The notes below the pieces were generated by a model. That model made no database searches. It was not told the origin of the DNA and saw only the letters and a list, made by a program, of their open reading frames with translations. Positions 33,970 to 42,947 of a stretch of 64,000 nucleotides of DNA are shown one piece after another. Where the stretch lies: positions 2,332,001 to 2,396,000 of the forward strand of contig NZ_CP133160.1 of the NCBI RefSeq assembly GCF_030913365.1, given 5' to 3'. Origin of the DNA: Stenotrophomonas sp. 24(2023). GTDB taxonomy: Bacteria > Pseudomonadota > Gammaproteobacteria > Xanthomonadales > Xanthomonadaceae. The first letter of the stretch is position 1, and each line of letters opens with the position of its first letter. A program made the translations under genes and the position numbers.

Positions 33970-34431
33970 GTGATCAATCCGCATCTCAGCTGGAGCCAAC
34001 CGCACTCGCTGCGGTTGTCTGCGGACAAACGGTCGTATGAGGTCGATCTGAACCAGATTCCGACCAAGCCCGGCGTGTATGTGTTCTACCGCAACCACGG
34101 CAGCACATTCAAAGCGCTGTATGTGGGCAAGGCGGACAACCTGCGTAACCGCATCAAGCAGCAGTTGAACAACCACAGGTTGATGGTCGGCATCCAGGAG
34201 GCACCCAATGGCGCACGCCTGCTGTGCTTCGGGGAACTGCAGCTCAGGCCGGGTCAGGACAGCGCGAAGGCCCAGCTGGCGGCGGAAAAACTGATGATCC
34301 GGCACTTCATCGAAGAGGGGCACGTGTTGTTCAACCAGCAGGGTGTCCAGCGCAGAGTGCAGACGTTGATCAATGTGCGTCCGCCCGCGCTGAAGAAGCT
34401 GATCCCGCTGTCGACCCAGATCGAGGCCTGA
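33970..34431 (+). CDS. GIY-YIG nuclease-superfamily protein
   Basis: A GTG start at 33970 with AGGGGAAG just upstream gives 153 residues. The GIY-YIG core is KPGVYVFYRNHG, then ALYVGKADNLRNRIKQQL, with the catalytic Arg; a late asparagine (LFNQQGVQRR) completes the fold. No additional DNA-binding domain is visible. It may be a small stand-alone endonuclease or a domain relic. Confidence 0.75.
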   Translation: MINPHLSWSQPHSLRLSADKRSYEVDLNQIPTKPGVYVFYRNHGSTFKALYVGKADNLRNRIKQQLNNHRLMVGIQEAPNGARLLCFGELQLRPGQDSAKAQLAAEKLMIRHFIEEGHVLFNQQGVQRRVQTLINVRPPALKKLIPLSTQIEA

Positions 34432-34510
34432 GTGCCACGCATGCCCAACCATCCGCACTGGGCAACCGTCACCTGCACCGGCTAAGGTCGTCGCTTTCCA
34501 GTGGCAAGGG

Positions 34511-36598
34511 ATGGCGATGAAGCGTGCGGTAGCGGTGGCGGGTGTGGTGGTGGTAACGGCGGTGGCCCTGGCGGCCACCTGGTGGTGGCCCCCCGGCAGC
34601 ACCGCGCCCCCGGCACCTGCTGGCCCGCAACCCACGCCCCTGGCCTGGACCGCGCAGATCGAGCTGCTGGCCGGTGATGGCCACCCCGGTGATCGCGAGG
34701 GGGCCGCCGCGCAGGCCCGCTTCGCCGATCCCTACGGGCTGCTGCGCCTGGCCGATGGCACGGTGGTGTTCACCGATGCCGGCGACAACAACCGCATCCG
34801 CCGCCGGCTGCCCGATGGCCGCGTGCAGACCCTGGCCGGGCAGGGCGAAGGGCGCGTGGACGGCCCGGCGCTGCAGGCGCAGTTCAACACGCCCTCGGGT
34901 ATCGCTGCCGATGCACAAGGCAACCTGTACGTGGCCGACACCGGCAACCACGCGATCCGCCGCATCGGCACCGATGGCCAGGTGACCACGCTGGCCGGTG
35001 GCACGCAGGGGTTTGCTGATGGTCCGGCTGCGCAGGCGCGCTTCGATGGGCCGATGGGCGTGGCCGTGGATGCTGGTGGCCGCGTGTATGTGGCCGATAC
35101 CTGGAACGACCGTATCCGTGTGATCGAGCCCGATGGCCAGGTGCGCACGCTGGCCGGTGGCGATCGTCCGGGCCTGGTGGACGCGGCCGGGGGTGAAGCA
35201 CGCTTCGACACGCCGGTGGCGCTCAGCCTGGATGCGCAGGGCGCACTGCTGGTGGCCGATCTGTTCAACAACGCGATCCGTCGCGTCACCACCGATGGCC
35301 AGGTGAGCACGCTGGTGGGCGATGGCGGGGTGATCAACGGGCCGTTGTCGGTGGTCAGCACCCACGATGGCGTGCTGTATGTCGGTACGCAGTCCGGCCG
35401 CATCGTGCAGGTCAGCCCGCAGGGCCACCAGGTCACGCTGGTGGGCAATGGCCGCGTATCGCGCTTTTCCCGCCCGAGCGGGCTGGCGCTGGACGGTGCC
35501 GATGGCCTGCTGGTGGCCGACGCAGCGGGCTTCCGCCTGCATCATCTGCGGCCGCTGCCGGTGGGCGAGCTGCCGGCGCCAGCGCTGGTAGGGCCGGCGG
35601 CCGATGCGGCCCTGCCGCAGACCGGCGGCCGTTGGCCGCTGGCGCCGCAGGAGGGCTGGCATGAAGTGGTCGGCACGCTGGGCGAGGTCCGTGGCACGTT
35701 CACCGGTGAAAGCCGGCACCACCTGCATGACGGTTTCGATGTGCGCGGTGATGTCGGCCAGACCGTGCTGGCCGTGGCCGACGGCAAGATCAGCAGCCCG
35801 GTGGCGGCCTGGAGCGTGGGCGGGCAGGCCGAGGGCCTGTCGGTGGACCGCATCCGCTATATCCACATGCGCGTGGGGCGCACGCCACGTGGCGAACCGT
35901 TCGATGCGCGCTGGCAGCAACTGTTCGATGCCGAGGGCAAGCTGGAGCGCATCCGCGTGCGCCGGGGCACGCGCATCCACGTGGGCGACAAGCTGGGCAG
36001 CATCAACAGCCAGGCGCACGTGCACCTGAGCGTGGGCAGCAGCGGGTTTGAAACCAACGCGGTAGCGCTGGGCTTCACCGGCTATGCGGACCATTTCGCA
36101 CCGCGCATCACCGGGGTGGAACTGCTGGATGATGCCGACCAGCCGCTGCGCGCCGGTGCCGATGGCACGGTGGCCCTGGCCCGCGGCGGGCGTGGCGTGC
36201 AGATCGTGGTGGAAGCCTGGGACCAGGTGGACAACAATCTGCCGCGCCGCCGGCTGGGCGCCTACCAGGTGGGCTACCAGATCCTGGATGCCGGCGGCCA
36301 GCCGCTGGCCGGCTATGAACAGCCGCGCTGGAACATCGTGTTCAACCGCATGCCGCCGCAATCGCAGGCGGTGATGGTGGCCTATGCGCCGGGCAGTGGC
36401 ATCACCGTGCATGGCAGTGCGGTCACCCGCTTCCGCTACCTGGCCACCAACACGGTACGCGATGGCTTGATGGAACCCGGGCGCTGGCAGCCCGATGCCC
36501 TGCCGCCGGGGCAGTACACCGTGCGCGCCAGTGTGCGTGACTACAGCGGCAACGAAGGCATCGGCCCGCGTGAGATCAAGGTGACGCTGCTGCCGTAG
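34511..36598 (+). CDS. NHL beta-propeller / M23 peptidase-like fusion, membrane-anchored
   Basis: The 695-residue protein starts with a membrane anchor (VAGVVVVTAVALAATWWW), then six NHL-type repeats to about residue 350 (NLYVADTGNHAIRRI, RVYVADTWNDRIRVI, LLVADLFNNAIRRV). From about residue 390 comes an M23/LytM-like domain: HDGFD gives H406 and D410, GQTVLAVADGKI follows, and HVH gives H503 and H505, so all zinc ligands are present. A C-terminal beta domain ends the protein. A cell-wall endopeptidase localised by a propeller is inferred. Its 3' end overlaps the next gene by 23 bases. Confidence 0.75.
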   Translation: MAMKRAVAVAGVVVVTAVALAATWWWPPGSTAPPAPAGPQPTPLAWTAQIELLAGDGHPGDREGAAAQARFADPYGLLRLADGTVVFTDAGDNNRIRRRLPDGRVQTLAGQGEGRVDGPALQAQFNTPSGIAADAQGNLYVADTGNHAIRRIGTDGQVTTLAGGTQGFADGPAAQARFDGPMGVAVDAGGRVYVADTWNDRIRVIEPDGQVRTLAGGDRPGLVDAAGGEARFDTPVALSLDAQGALLVADLFNNAIRRVTTDGQVSTLVGDGGVINGPLSVVSTHDGVLYVGTQSGRIVQVSPQGHQVTLVGNGRVSRFSRPSGLALDGADGLLVADAAGFRLHHLRPLPVGELPAPALVGPAADAALPQTGGRWPLAPQEGWHEVVGTLGEVRGTFTGESRHHLHDGFDVRGDVGQTVLAVADGKISSPVAAWSVGGQAEGLSVDRIRYIHMRVGRTPRGEPFDARWQQLFDAEGKLERIRVRRGTRIHVGDKLGSINSQAHVHLSVGSSGFETNAVALGFTGYADHFAPRITGVELLDDADQPLRAGADGTVALARGGRGVQIVVEAWDQVDNNLPRRRLGAYQVGYQILDAGGQPLAGYEQPRWNIVFNRMPPQSQAVMVAYAPGSGITVHGSAVTRFRYLATNTVRDGLMEPGRWQPDALPPGQYTVRASVRDYSGNEGIGPREIKVTLLP

Positions 36599-36980
36599 CC
36601 GCCGGGGCGCCGACGCGTTCGCGTTCGGCGTCCATGTCTTCCAGCGGCCGCACTTCGATGCTGCCGAAACGCGCCCAGGGGAAGGCCTGGGCAATACGCA
36701 TGGCGTGGTCGCGGTCGCGCGCCACGATCAGGTTGAAGCCAGCCAGCAGTTCGCGGGTTTCGGCGAACGGGCCATCGATGATGCGGGGCGTGCCGTCGCG
36801 TACGCGCAGGGTCTGCGCGCGTTCGACCGGTTGCAGCTTCTGCGCGGCCAGCAGCGTGCCCTCGGCCTGCAGCTGGTCGGCATGCTGCAGGCACTTGCGC
36901 ATCAGCGCATCGAATTCCTCGCTGGGCAATGCCTGCAGCAGGGCCGGTTCGATGTAGATCAGGAGCAGGTACTGCTGCAT
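36576..36980 (-). CDS. YciI/DGPF-family protein
   Basis: The 134-residue protein has the YCII start MQQYLLLIYIEPA and the mid-protein DGPFAETRELLAGF, the DGPF motif. Such proteins form dimeric ferredoxin-like folds and are regularly linked to ECF42 sigma factors. It is divergent from a second YciI gene at 37188. Confidence 0.88.
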   Translation of the reverse strand: MQQYLLLIYIEPALLQALPSEEFDALMRKCLQHADQLQAEGTLLAAQKLQPVERAQTLRVRDGTPRIIDGPFAETRELLAGFNLIVARDRDHAMRIAQAFPWARFGSIEVRPLEDMDAERERVGAPAATAAASP

Positions 36981-37089
36981 GGCGGTGGCCTGGCGGATGG
37001 CAGGCCACCATGATGGCCCAGCCCGGCGCAGGAACGTGTTGCAGCGCGCAACAACCGCACGTTGTGCAGGGCTGAACGCAGTCAGCTTT

Positions 37090-37111
37090 CCCCGGAAAAT
37101 TTTTTCCCGGG
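37090..37111. promoter_or_regulatory. AT-centred palindrome between divergent YciI genes
   Basis: An imperfect dyad with CCCCGG and CCGGG arms around AAAATTTTTT sits midway between the two divergent YciI starts. It directly precedes the ECF-type promoter match at 37114 and may bind a regulator. Confidence 0.35.
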
Positions 37112-37113
37112 CG

Positions 37114-37140
37114 TGTCGATCCCGCGCGCCCTGGGGCGTC
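37114..37140 (+). promoter_or_regulatory. ECF-type promoter of the YciI-VOC-VOC-sigma operon
   Basis: TGTCGA (37114-37119) and CGTC (37137-37140) are separated by 17 bases and lie 47 bases before the ATG at 37188. TGTCGA is the -35 element I recall for ECF42 sigma factors, so the operon may be read by its own sigma factor. Confidence 0.6.
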
Positions 37141-37187
37141 GTTTCCCCTGAAGGGCACGCAGAACGGGCCCATGCAGGAGCACGACG

Positions 37188-37601
37188 ATGAAGGTGATGG
37201 TGATTGTGAAGGCCACGGCCGATTCGGAAACCGGGCGGATGCCCAGCACGGCCGAACTGGAGGAGATGGGCGCCTACAACGAACAGCTGGTGGCGGCCGG
37301 CATCATGCTGGCCGGCGAAGGGCTGCATGCCACCCAGCGTGGCCGGCGGCTGCACTTCGGGGGCGGCGCGCCGCGTGTGGAGGCTGGCCCGTTCGGCCCG
37401 GCCAGCGATCAGATCGCCGGGTTCTGGCTGTGGGAAGTGCGTTCGCTGGAGGAAGCCACCGAATGGGCCAGCCGCGCCCCGTTCAGGGCCGGCAACACGC
37501 TGGAACTGCGGCCGATGGCCAGCCTGGAGGATTTCGGCGAGGCCTTCACCCCCGAATTACAGGCCCGGGAACAGCGTCTGCGCGAGCAGATCGAACGTTG
37601 A
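37188..37601 (+). CDS. YciI/DGPF-family protein
   Basis: The 137-residue protein (MKVMVIVKATADSETGRMP, EAGPFGPASDQIAGFWLW) is a YciI-fold protein with the motif changed to GPFGP. It is the first gene of an operon of four: YciI, two VOC proteins and an ECF42 sigma factor. Its biochemical role is unknown. Confidence 0.88.
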   Translation: MKVMVIVKATADSETGRMPSTAELEEMGAYNEQLVAAGIMLAGEGLHATQRGRRLHFGGGAPRVEAGPFGPASDQIAGFWLWEVRSLEEATEWASRAPFRAGNTLELRPMASLEDFGEAFTPELQAREQRLREQIER

Positions 37602-37644
37602 CCGCCCCCGGTGGCCACCGGGCCGCCCTTACTGGAGCACGATG

Positions 37645-38067
37645 ATGAAACTGATTCCTTTCCTGGGCTTCAACGGCCAGGCACACGACGCGATGGCCTT
37701 CTATGCCAAGGCATTGGGGGGCCAGGTCACCTCGGAAATGAAGTACCGCGACATGCCGCCTTCCGATGGCATGCCCGGCTGCAACGAGATGCCGGCCGAG
37801 ACGCTCGACCATGTGGCCCACAGCCAGCTGGAAGTGGGCGCGGCGATCCTGATGGCCGCCGATGGCCCCGGCGATGGCAGTGGTGGCAGTACCACCCTCA
37901 ATGTGGATGTGGACACGGTGGAAGAGGCCGAACGGGTGTTTGCCGCGCTGGCCGAGGGGGGCCAGGTACAGATGGCGATCGGTGAGACCTTCTGGGCGCA
38001 CCGGTGGGGCATGCTGGTGGACCGCTACGGCAAGCCGTGGATGGTCAACTGCATGAAGCAGCCTTGA
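37645..38067 (+). CDS. VOC-family protein, PhnB-like
   Basis: The ATG at 37645 has GGAG seven bases upstream; an ATG at 37642 is closer than ideal. The 140-residue protein has FLGFNGQAHDAMAFYAKALGG and the typical end FWAHRWGMLVDRYGKPW of PhnB-like VOC proteins. These bind small ligands or do glyoxalase-like chemistry; the substrate is unknown. Confidence 0.87.
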   Translation: MKLIPFLGFNGQAHDAMAFYAKALGGQVTSEMKYRDMPPSDGMPGCNEMPAETLDHVAHSQLEVGAAILMAADGPGDGSGGSTTLNVDVDTVEEAERVFAALAEGGQVQMAIGETFWAHRWGMLVDRYGKPWMVNCMKQP

Positions 38068-38083
38068 GCCCGGGAGCACACCG

Positions 38084-38488
38084 ATGAGCAACCCGCAGAT
38101 GATCTTCGTCAACCTGCCGGTGAAGGACCTGGATGCCTCCAAGGCCTTCTTCGCCGCGCTGGGTTATGCCTTCAACCCCACCTTCACCAATGAAGATGCG
38201 GCCTGCATGATCGTCAGCGACAGCATCTTCGTGATGCTGCTGGTGCAGCCGTTCTTCCGGCAGTTCACCAACAAGGCCATTGCCGATGCGCATGCGCAGA
38301 CCGAAGTGATCACCTGCCTGTCGGCCGACAGCCGCAAGGCGGTGGACGTGCTGGTGGACAAGGCGCTGGCCGCCGGTGGCAGCGAACCGCAGCCGGCGCG
38401 TGATCTTGGCTTCATGTACCAGCGCGGCTTCCAGGATCTGGACGGCCACCTGTGGGAGATCGCGCACATGGACGGCACGCCTGGATGA
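38084..38488 (+). CDS. VOC-family glyoxalase-like protein
   Basis: The 134-residue protein (MIFVNLPVKDLDASKAFFAA, QDLDGHLWEIAHMD) has a VOC fold of the YglI/lactoylglutathione-lyase-like type. It starts 16 bases after the preceding gene with GGGAG upstream, and its stop overlaps the sigma factor start. Confidence 0.87.
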   Translation: MSNPQMIFVNLPVKDLDASKAFFAALGYAFNPTFTNEDAACMIVSDSIFVMLLVQPFFRQFTNKAIADAHAQTEVITCLSADSRKAVDVLVDKALAAGGSEPQPARDLGFMYQRGFQDLDGHLWEIAHMDGTPG

Positions 38489-39768
38489 CCCCGGCGGCGC
38501 CTGCGCACGGAAGCGACCTGCAACAGCGGCTGGACACGCTGTGGCGGATGGAGTCGCCGGTGCTGATCGCACGCCTGGCACGCCTGTTGAAAGGCGATGT
38601 GGGGCGTGCCGAAGAACTGGCCCAGGACACCTGGCTGGCCGCGCTGGAGCGCTGGCCGGTGCAGGGCATCCCGGACAACCCCGGAGCGTGGCTGATGACC
38701 ACCGCACGCAACCGCGCCATCGACGTGCTGCGCCAGCACCAGCGGGTGGCGGCGCAGCACGCGCAATGGGGGGAGGAGCTGCAGCCGGCGGCGCTGCCGG
38801 CCCCTGACGACAGCCAGGCGCTGGAAGACGACCTGGGCGATGACCTGCTGCGGCTGATGTTCGTGGCCTGCCACCCGGTGCTGCCGGCCGATGCGCGGGT
38901 GGCGCTGGCGCTGCGCCTGCTGGGCGGGCTGACCACCGCCGAGATCGCACGCGCGTTCCTGCAGCCCGAGCCGACCGTGGCCCAGCGCATCGTGCGTGCC
39001 AAGCGCACCCTGGCGCAGAAGCAGGTGCCGTACGAAGTGCCGCGCCAGGACGCCCTGCCGCCCCGGCTGGCGTCGGTGCTGGAGGTGGTCTACCTGGTCT
39101 TCAATGAAGGCTATGCGGCCAGTGCCGGCGATGACTGGATGCGCCCGGCCCTGTGCAGCGAGGCGCTGCGGCTGGGGCGCATCCTGGCGCACCGGCTGCC
39201 GCTGCCCCCGGTGCTGGGGTTGCTGGCCCTGATGGAACTGCAGGCCTCGCGCGTGGCGGCGCGGGTGGATGCTCAGGGGCGGCCGATCCTGCTGGACCAG
39301 CAGAACCGCGCCCGCTGGGACTGGCTGCAGATCGAACGGGGACAGCAGGCGCTGCAGCGCGCGCTGCAGGCCCATGGGCACCAGGACCCGTATGTGCTGC
39401 AGGCCTGCATTGCGGCCTGCCATGCGCGGGCGCGCCGCGCCCAGGACACCGACTGGGCGCGCATCGCCGCGCTGTATGCACAGTTGCTGGAGGTGATGCC
39501 TTCACCGGTGGTGGCCTTGAACCGGGTCGTGGCGGTCGGCCGCGCCGAAGGGCCGTTTGCCGCCTGGGCCCTGCTGCAGCCGCTGCTGGGGGAGCCGCGC
39601 CTGCAGCACTATGCCCCGCTGCAGGTGGTCCGGGCCGAACTGCTGCTGCAGCTGGGGCGGCAGCACGATGCCGGCGATGCCTTCCGGCAGGCGGCCGGAC
39701 TGACCGACAACGCCCGCGAACGCACGCTGCTGCTGGAACGGGCCGGGGCCACCGCGGCCGCGCCGTGA
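38485..39768 (+). CDS. ECF42-type RNA polymerase sigma factor with C-terminal extension
   Basis: The ATG overlaps the VOC stop (ATGA). The 427-residue protein has sigma region 2 (AEELAQDTWLAALERWP, AWLMTTARNRAIDVLR), region 4 (LLGGLTTAEIARAFLQ, TVAQRIVRAKRTL) and a 230-residue TPR-like extension. ECF42 sigma factors lack anti-sigma genes and occur with DGPF/YciI genes, exactly as here; the extension is needed for activity in studied members. Confidence 0.92.
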   Translation: MTPAAPAHGSDLQQRLDTLWRMESPVLIARLARLLKGDVGRAEELAQDTWLAALERWPVQGIPDNPGAWLMTTARNRAIDVLRQHQRVAAQHAQWGEELQPAALPAPDDSQALEDDLGDDLLRLMFVACHPVLPADARVALALRLLGGLTTAEIARAFLQPEPTVAQRIVRAKRTLAQKQVPYEVPRQDALPPRLASVLEVVYLVFNEGYAASAGDDWMRPALCSEALRLGRILAHRLPLPPVLGLLALMELQASRVAARVDAQGRPILLDQQNRARWDWLQIERGQQALQRALQAHGHQDPYVLQACIAACHARARRAQDTDWARIAALYAQLLEVMPSPVVALNRVVAVGRAEGPFAAWALLQPLLGEPRLQHYAPLQVVRAELLLQLGRQHDAGDAFRQAAGLTDNARERTLLLERAGATAAAP

Positions 39769-39867
39769 TGCCGGCTGGCACGCGGCGCATGACAAATGGG
39801 TGGCGCCGCATCGCCCGTGGGCGTTCTACACTCAGGCACTGGTTGCAACCCTGTGCTGGAGAGAGCG

Positions 39868-41517
39868 ATGAAGCGTTTGGTGATGAGCGTGTTGGCCCTG
39901 TCGGTGTCGACCGCGGTGATGGCGGCAACGCCGAAATTCGATGGCGCGCGGATTTCCGCCGACGTCAAGGAACTGGCTTCCGATGCCTATGAAGGCCGGT
40001 CGCCGGCCACGGCGGGCGAGGAAAAGACCATTGCCTACCTCAGCAAGCAGTTCGCCGCCGCCGGCCTGCAGCCGGGCGGAGACCTCAAGGACGGCAAGCG
40101 CCTGTGGACCCAGGCCGTGCCGCTGCGCAAGGGCGACATCGTCGGCAGCCCGCAGCTGTCGCTGCAGCAGGGCGGCAAGACCGTGGCGCTGGAGCAGGGC
40201 AAGCAGATTGCCGTGCGTGCGGCGATGAACGGTGCCTCCCAGGTCGATATCAGCAAGGCCCCGCTGGTGTTCCTGGGCTATGGCGTGAAGGCGCCGGAGC
40301 GCAACTGGGACGACTTCAAGGGCGTGGACCTGAAGGGCAAGATCGCCGTGGTGCTCATCAACGACCCGGACTTCGAGACCGGCCAGGGCGATTTCGACGG
40401 CAAGGGCATGACCTACTACGGCCGCTGGACCTACAAGTACGAAGAAGGTGCGCGCCAGGGTGCGCTGGGCGTGCTGATCGTGCACGAGACCGCGCCGGCC
40501 TCCTATGGCTGGGCCACCGTGGCCGGCTCCAACACCAACACCATGTTCGACGTGGTGCGCGACAACCCGGCCGAAAGCCACCCGCTGCTGGAGGGCTGGA
40601 TCCAGCGCGATCTGGCGGTGGAGCTGTTCCGTTCGGCCGGCCAGGATTTCGAGGCGCTGAAGAAGAAGGCGCAGCAGCGTGACTTCACCCCGGTGCCGCT
40701 GACCGGTGCCAGCCTCAGCGCCAAGTACGCGGTGAAGACCGAGGTCATCACCTCGCACAACGTGGCCGCACGCCTGGAAGGCAGCACGCACCCGGATGAA
40801 ACCATCATCTACAGCGCGCACTGGGACCATATCGGCGTGGGCGAGCCCGATGCCCGTGGCGATCGCATCTTCAACGGCGCGCTGGACAATGCCAGCGGCA
40901 CCGCGTCGCTGGTCGAACTGGCACGTGGCTTCGCCAAGGCCCCGCGTCCGCAGCGCTCGGTGCTGTTCCTGGCCGTGACCGCCGAGGAAAAGGGCCTGCT
41001 GGGTTCGGAGTACTACGCCACCCATCCGCTGTACCCGCTGGCCACGACCGTGGCGGTGATCAACATGGATGGCATGGCGCCGTTCGGCCCCTCGCGCGAC
41101 TTCGGCATCTACGGCTCGGCACGCTTCGAGCTGCTGGACCAGCTCAAGGACGTGGCCAAGGGCTGGGGCATCCGCTACACCCCGGACCCGAAGCCGGAAG
41201 CCGGCCTGTTCTTCCGCTCCGACCACTTCTCCTTCGCCAAGCGTGGCGTGCCGGCCCTGTCCTACTCGGCCGGCCAGGACTGGGTGGACGGGGGCGTAGC
41301 GGCGGGCAAGAAGGCCTCCGACGACTACACCGCCAAGCGCTACCACCAGCAGGGCGACGAGTGGCAGCCGGACTGGACCTTTGCCGGTGCCGCGCGCGAC
41401 CTGGAAGTGGTCTACACGCTGGGCAACCAGCTGGCCAATTCGCGTGCGTGGCCGAACTGGAGCAAGGACGAGTCCTTCCGCGCGGTGCGTGACGCCAGCG
41501 CCGACCAGCGCAAGTAA
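39868..41517 (+). CDS. M28-family zinc aminopeptidase, secreted
   Basis: The ATG at 39868 follows GGAGAGAG and opens a signal peptide (MKRLVMSVLALSVSTAVMAA). The 549-residue product has a PA domain insert and the M28 zinc site: SAHWDHIGVG, DNASGTAS, TAEEKGLLGSEYY, NMDGM and SDHFSFAK. It should cleave N-terminal residues from peptides in the periplasm or outside the cell. Confidence 0.92.
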   Translation: MKRLVMSVLALSVSTAVMAATPKFDGARISADVKELASDAYEGRSPATAGEEKTIAYLSKQFAAAGLQPGGDLKDGKRLWTQAVPLRKGDIVGSPQLSLQQGGKTVALEQGKQIAVRAAMNGASQVDISKAPLVFLGYGVKAPERNWDDFKGVDLKGKIAVVLINDPDFETGQGDFDGKGMTYYGRWTYKYEEGARQGALGVLIVHETAPASYGWATVAGSNTNTMFDVVRDNPAESHPLLEGWIQRDLAVELFRSAGQDFEALKKKAQQRDFTPVPLTGASLSAKYAVKTEVITSHNVAARLEGSTHPDETIIYSAHWDHIGVGEPDARGDRIFNGALDNASGTASLVELARGFAKAPRPQRSVLFLAVTAEEKGLLGSEYYATHPLYPLATTVAVINMDGMAPFGPSRDFGIYGSARFELLDQLKDVAKGWGIRYTPDPKPEAGLFFRSDHFSFAKRGVPALSYSAGQDWVDGGVAAGKKASDDYTAKRYHQQGDEWQPDWTFAGAARDLEVVYTLGNQLANSRAWPNWSKDESFRAVRDASADQRK

Positions 41518-41522
41518 GCAGT

Positions 41523-41541
41523 GGCGGGGCGCAGCCCCGCC
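41523..41541 (+). terminator. Hairpin after the M28 peptidase gene
   Basis: GGCGGGGC-GCA-GCCCCGCC is a perfect 8-bp stem with a 3-base loop, five bases after the stop. No T run follows. Confidence 0.55.
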
Positions 41542-41687
41542 CGTCCCCGGCAGCGTCGGGCCAGCCCCGGCGTTGCCCAGGATGGTTCCATCCCCGCTTT
41601 CCGGGGCTTCGTCGCAGGGCGCTTGTCTGCCTGATGGGCCGCCCTATGCTCGGCTCATCCCCTTCCCTGACTTCCACGGCGCCCGCC

Positions 41688-42947
41688 ATGTTCGCCAGCC
41701 TCCTGCACATTCTCCGTCACCTGCTGGCCTGGGCCGCCGCGCTGGTCGTGGCCGGCATGGTCTGGAGTGGCATCTTCAGCGGCATGAACGACGGACCGGG
41801 CTGGGTGTTCGGGCTGCTGGCCATGTTCCTGATGCTGTCCGCGCTGGGCAGCGGCATCACCCATGTCCGCCGGGTGTGGCTGGTCGCCGGCCGATTGGAT
41901 GCCAGCACGCTGTCCGGGCGCCAGCGCCGGCAGATCGAAGTGCCGATGGATGCCGGCATGGCCTTCAAGGTGGTCGAAGCCGCCGTGGCCGAACTGCCGC
42001 GGGTGGAAGACGTGGAAAGCGCCAGCGGCAGCCTGCAGGTGCGGGCCTATGTGCGTCGCGTGGACCTGTGGAACGGGCGCCAGCCTTCGCGCTGGAACCT
42101 GCCGGCGCGGCTGGCGATCAAGCGCAACAGCGTGCTGGCCACGGTCACTCCGGGGCAGGGCACCAGCACCGTCACCCTGGTGCTGGAACCCGATGCCGGC
42201 TGGTGGGCCGACCTGCTGGCGCTGGATGAAGGCAGCAACTACGAGAATGCCGAAGCCCTGACGCGGGCGATCAGTGGCCGCGTGGCCGAACAGCGCCGCG
42301 ACGAGCAGGCGGCCGCCGCGCAGACCCACGTGGAAAAAGAACTGTCGGTGGCGCGGCTGAACCTGCTGCACGCGCAGGTGGAACCGCACTTCCTCTACAA
42401 CACGCTGGCCAACGCGCAGGTGCTCACCCGTACCGACCCGGCGCGGGCCGAACAGATGCTCGGCCACCTGATCCAGTACCTGCGCAGTTCACTGCCCAGC
42501 GTGGATGCCTCACTGTCCACGCTGGGCGTAGAGCTGGAACGCACCCTGGCCTATCTGGAAATCCTGCGCATCCGCATGGGCGCACGCTTGAAGGTGGATG
42601 TACAGGTGCCCACGGCGCTGCACAGCGTGCCGCTGCCGTCGATGGCGCTGCAGACCCTGGTGGAGAATGCGATCAAGCACGGGCTGGAACCCAAGCCCGG
42701 CGGTGGCACGGTCTGGATCCTGGCACGTGGTTTCGATGACCATGTCACCGTCACCGTCGCCGATGATGGCCTGGGGTTCGGCCAGGGCACCAGCGGTACC
42801 GGCATCGGCCTGAAGAACCTGCGCGAGCGCCTGCGCCTGACCTGCGGCGAACAGGCCGGCGTGGCCATCGTCGCCAACTTCCCCAGCGGCGTGGCGGCCA
42901 CCATGACCCTGCCGCAACCGACCAAGGAGGCCCACCATGCCGCTTGA
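41688..42947 (+). CDS. LytS/YehU-type sensor histidine kinase
   Basis: From the ATG at 41688 the 419-residue protein has two membrane helices, a cytoplasmic linker, the His_kinase motif QVEPHFLYNTLANAQ with the phospho-accepting His, and an ATPase domain (LVENAIKHGLEPK, VADDGLGFG, GIGLKNLRERL). The response regulator gene overlaps its end by 11 bases. The signal is unknown. Confidence 0.9.
   Translation: MFASLLHILRHLLAWAAALVVAGMVWSGIFSGMNDGPGWVFGLLAMFLMLSALGSGITHVRRVWLVAGRLDASTLSGRQRRQIEVPMDAGMAFKVVEAAVAELPRVEDVESASGSLQVRAYVRRVDLWNGRQPSRWNLPARLAIKRNSVLATVTPGQGTSTVTLVLEPDAGWWADLLALDEGSNYENAEALTRAISGRVAEQRRDEQAAAAQTHVEKELSVARLNLLHAQVEPHFLYNTLANAQVLTRTDPARAEQMLGHLIQYLRSSLPSVDASLSTLGVELERTLAYLEILRIRMGARLKVDVQVPTALHSVPLPSMALQTLVENAIKHGLEPKPGGGTVWILARGFDDHVTVTVADDGLGFGQGTSGTGIGLKNLRERLRLTCGEQAGVAIVANFPSGVAATMTLPQPTKEAHHAA

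Noticed and set aside
34469..36694. 741-codon frame antisense to the NHL-M23 gene
   Set aside because: It mirrors the repeats of the sense gene and has no signal peptide or domain; the sense gene has full motifs.
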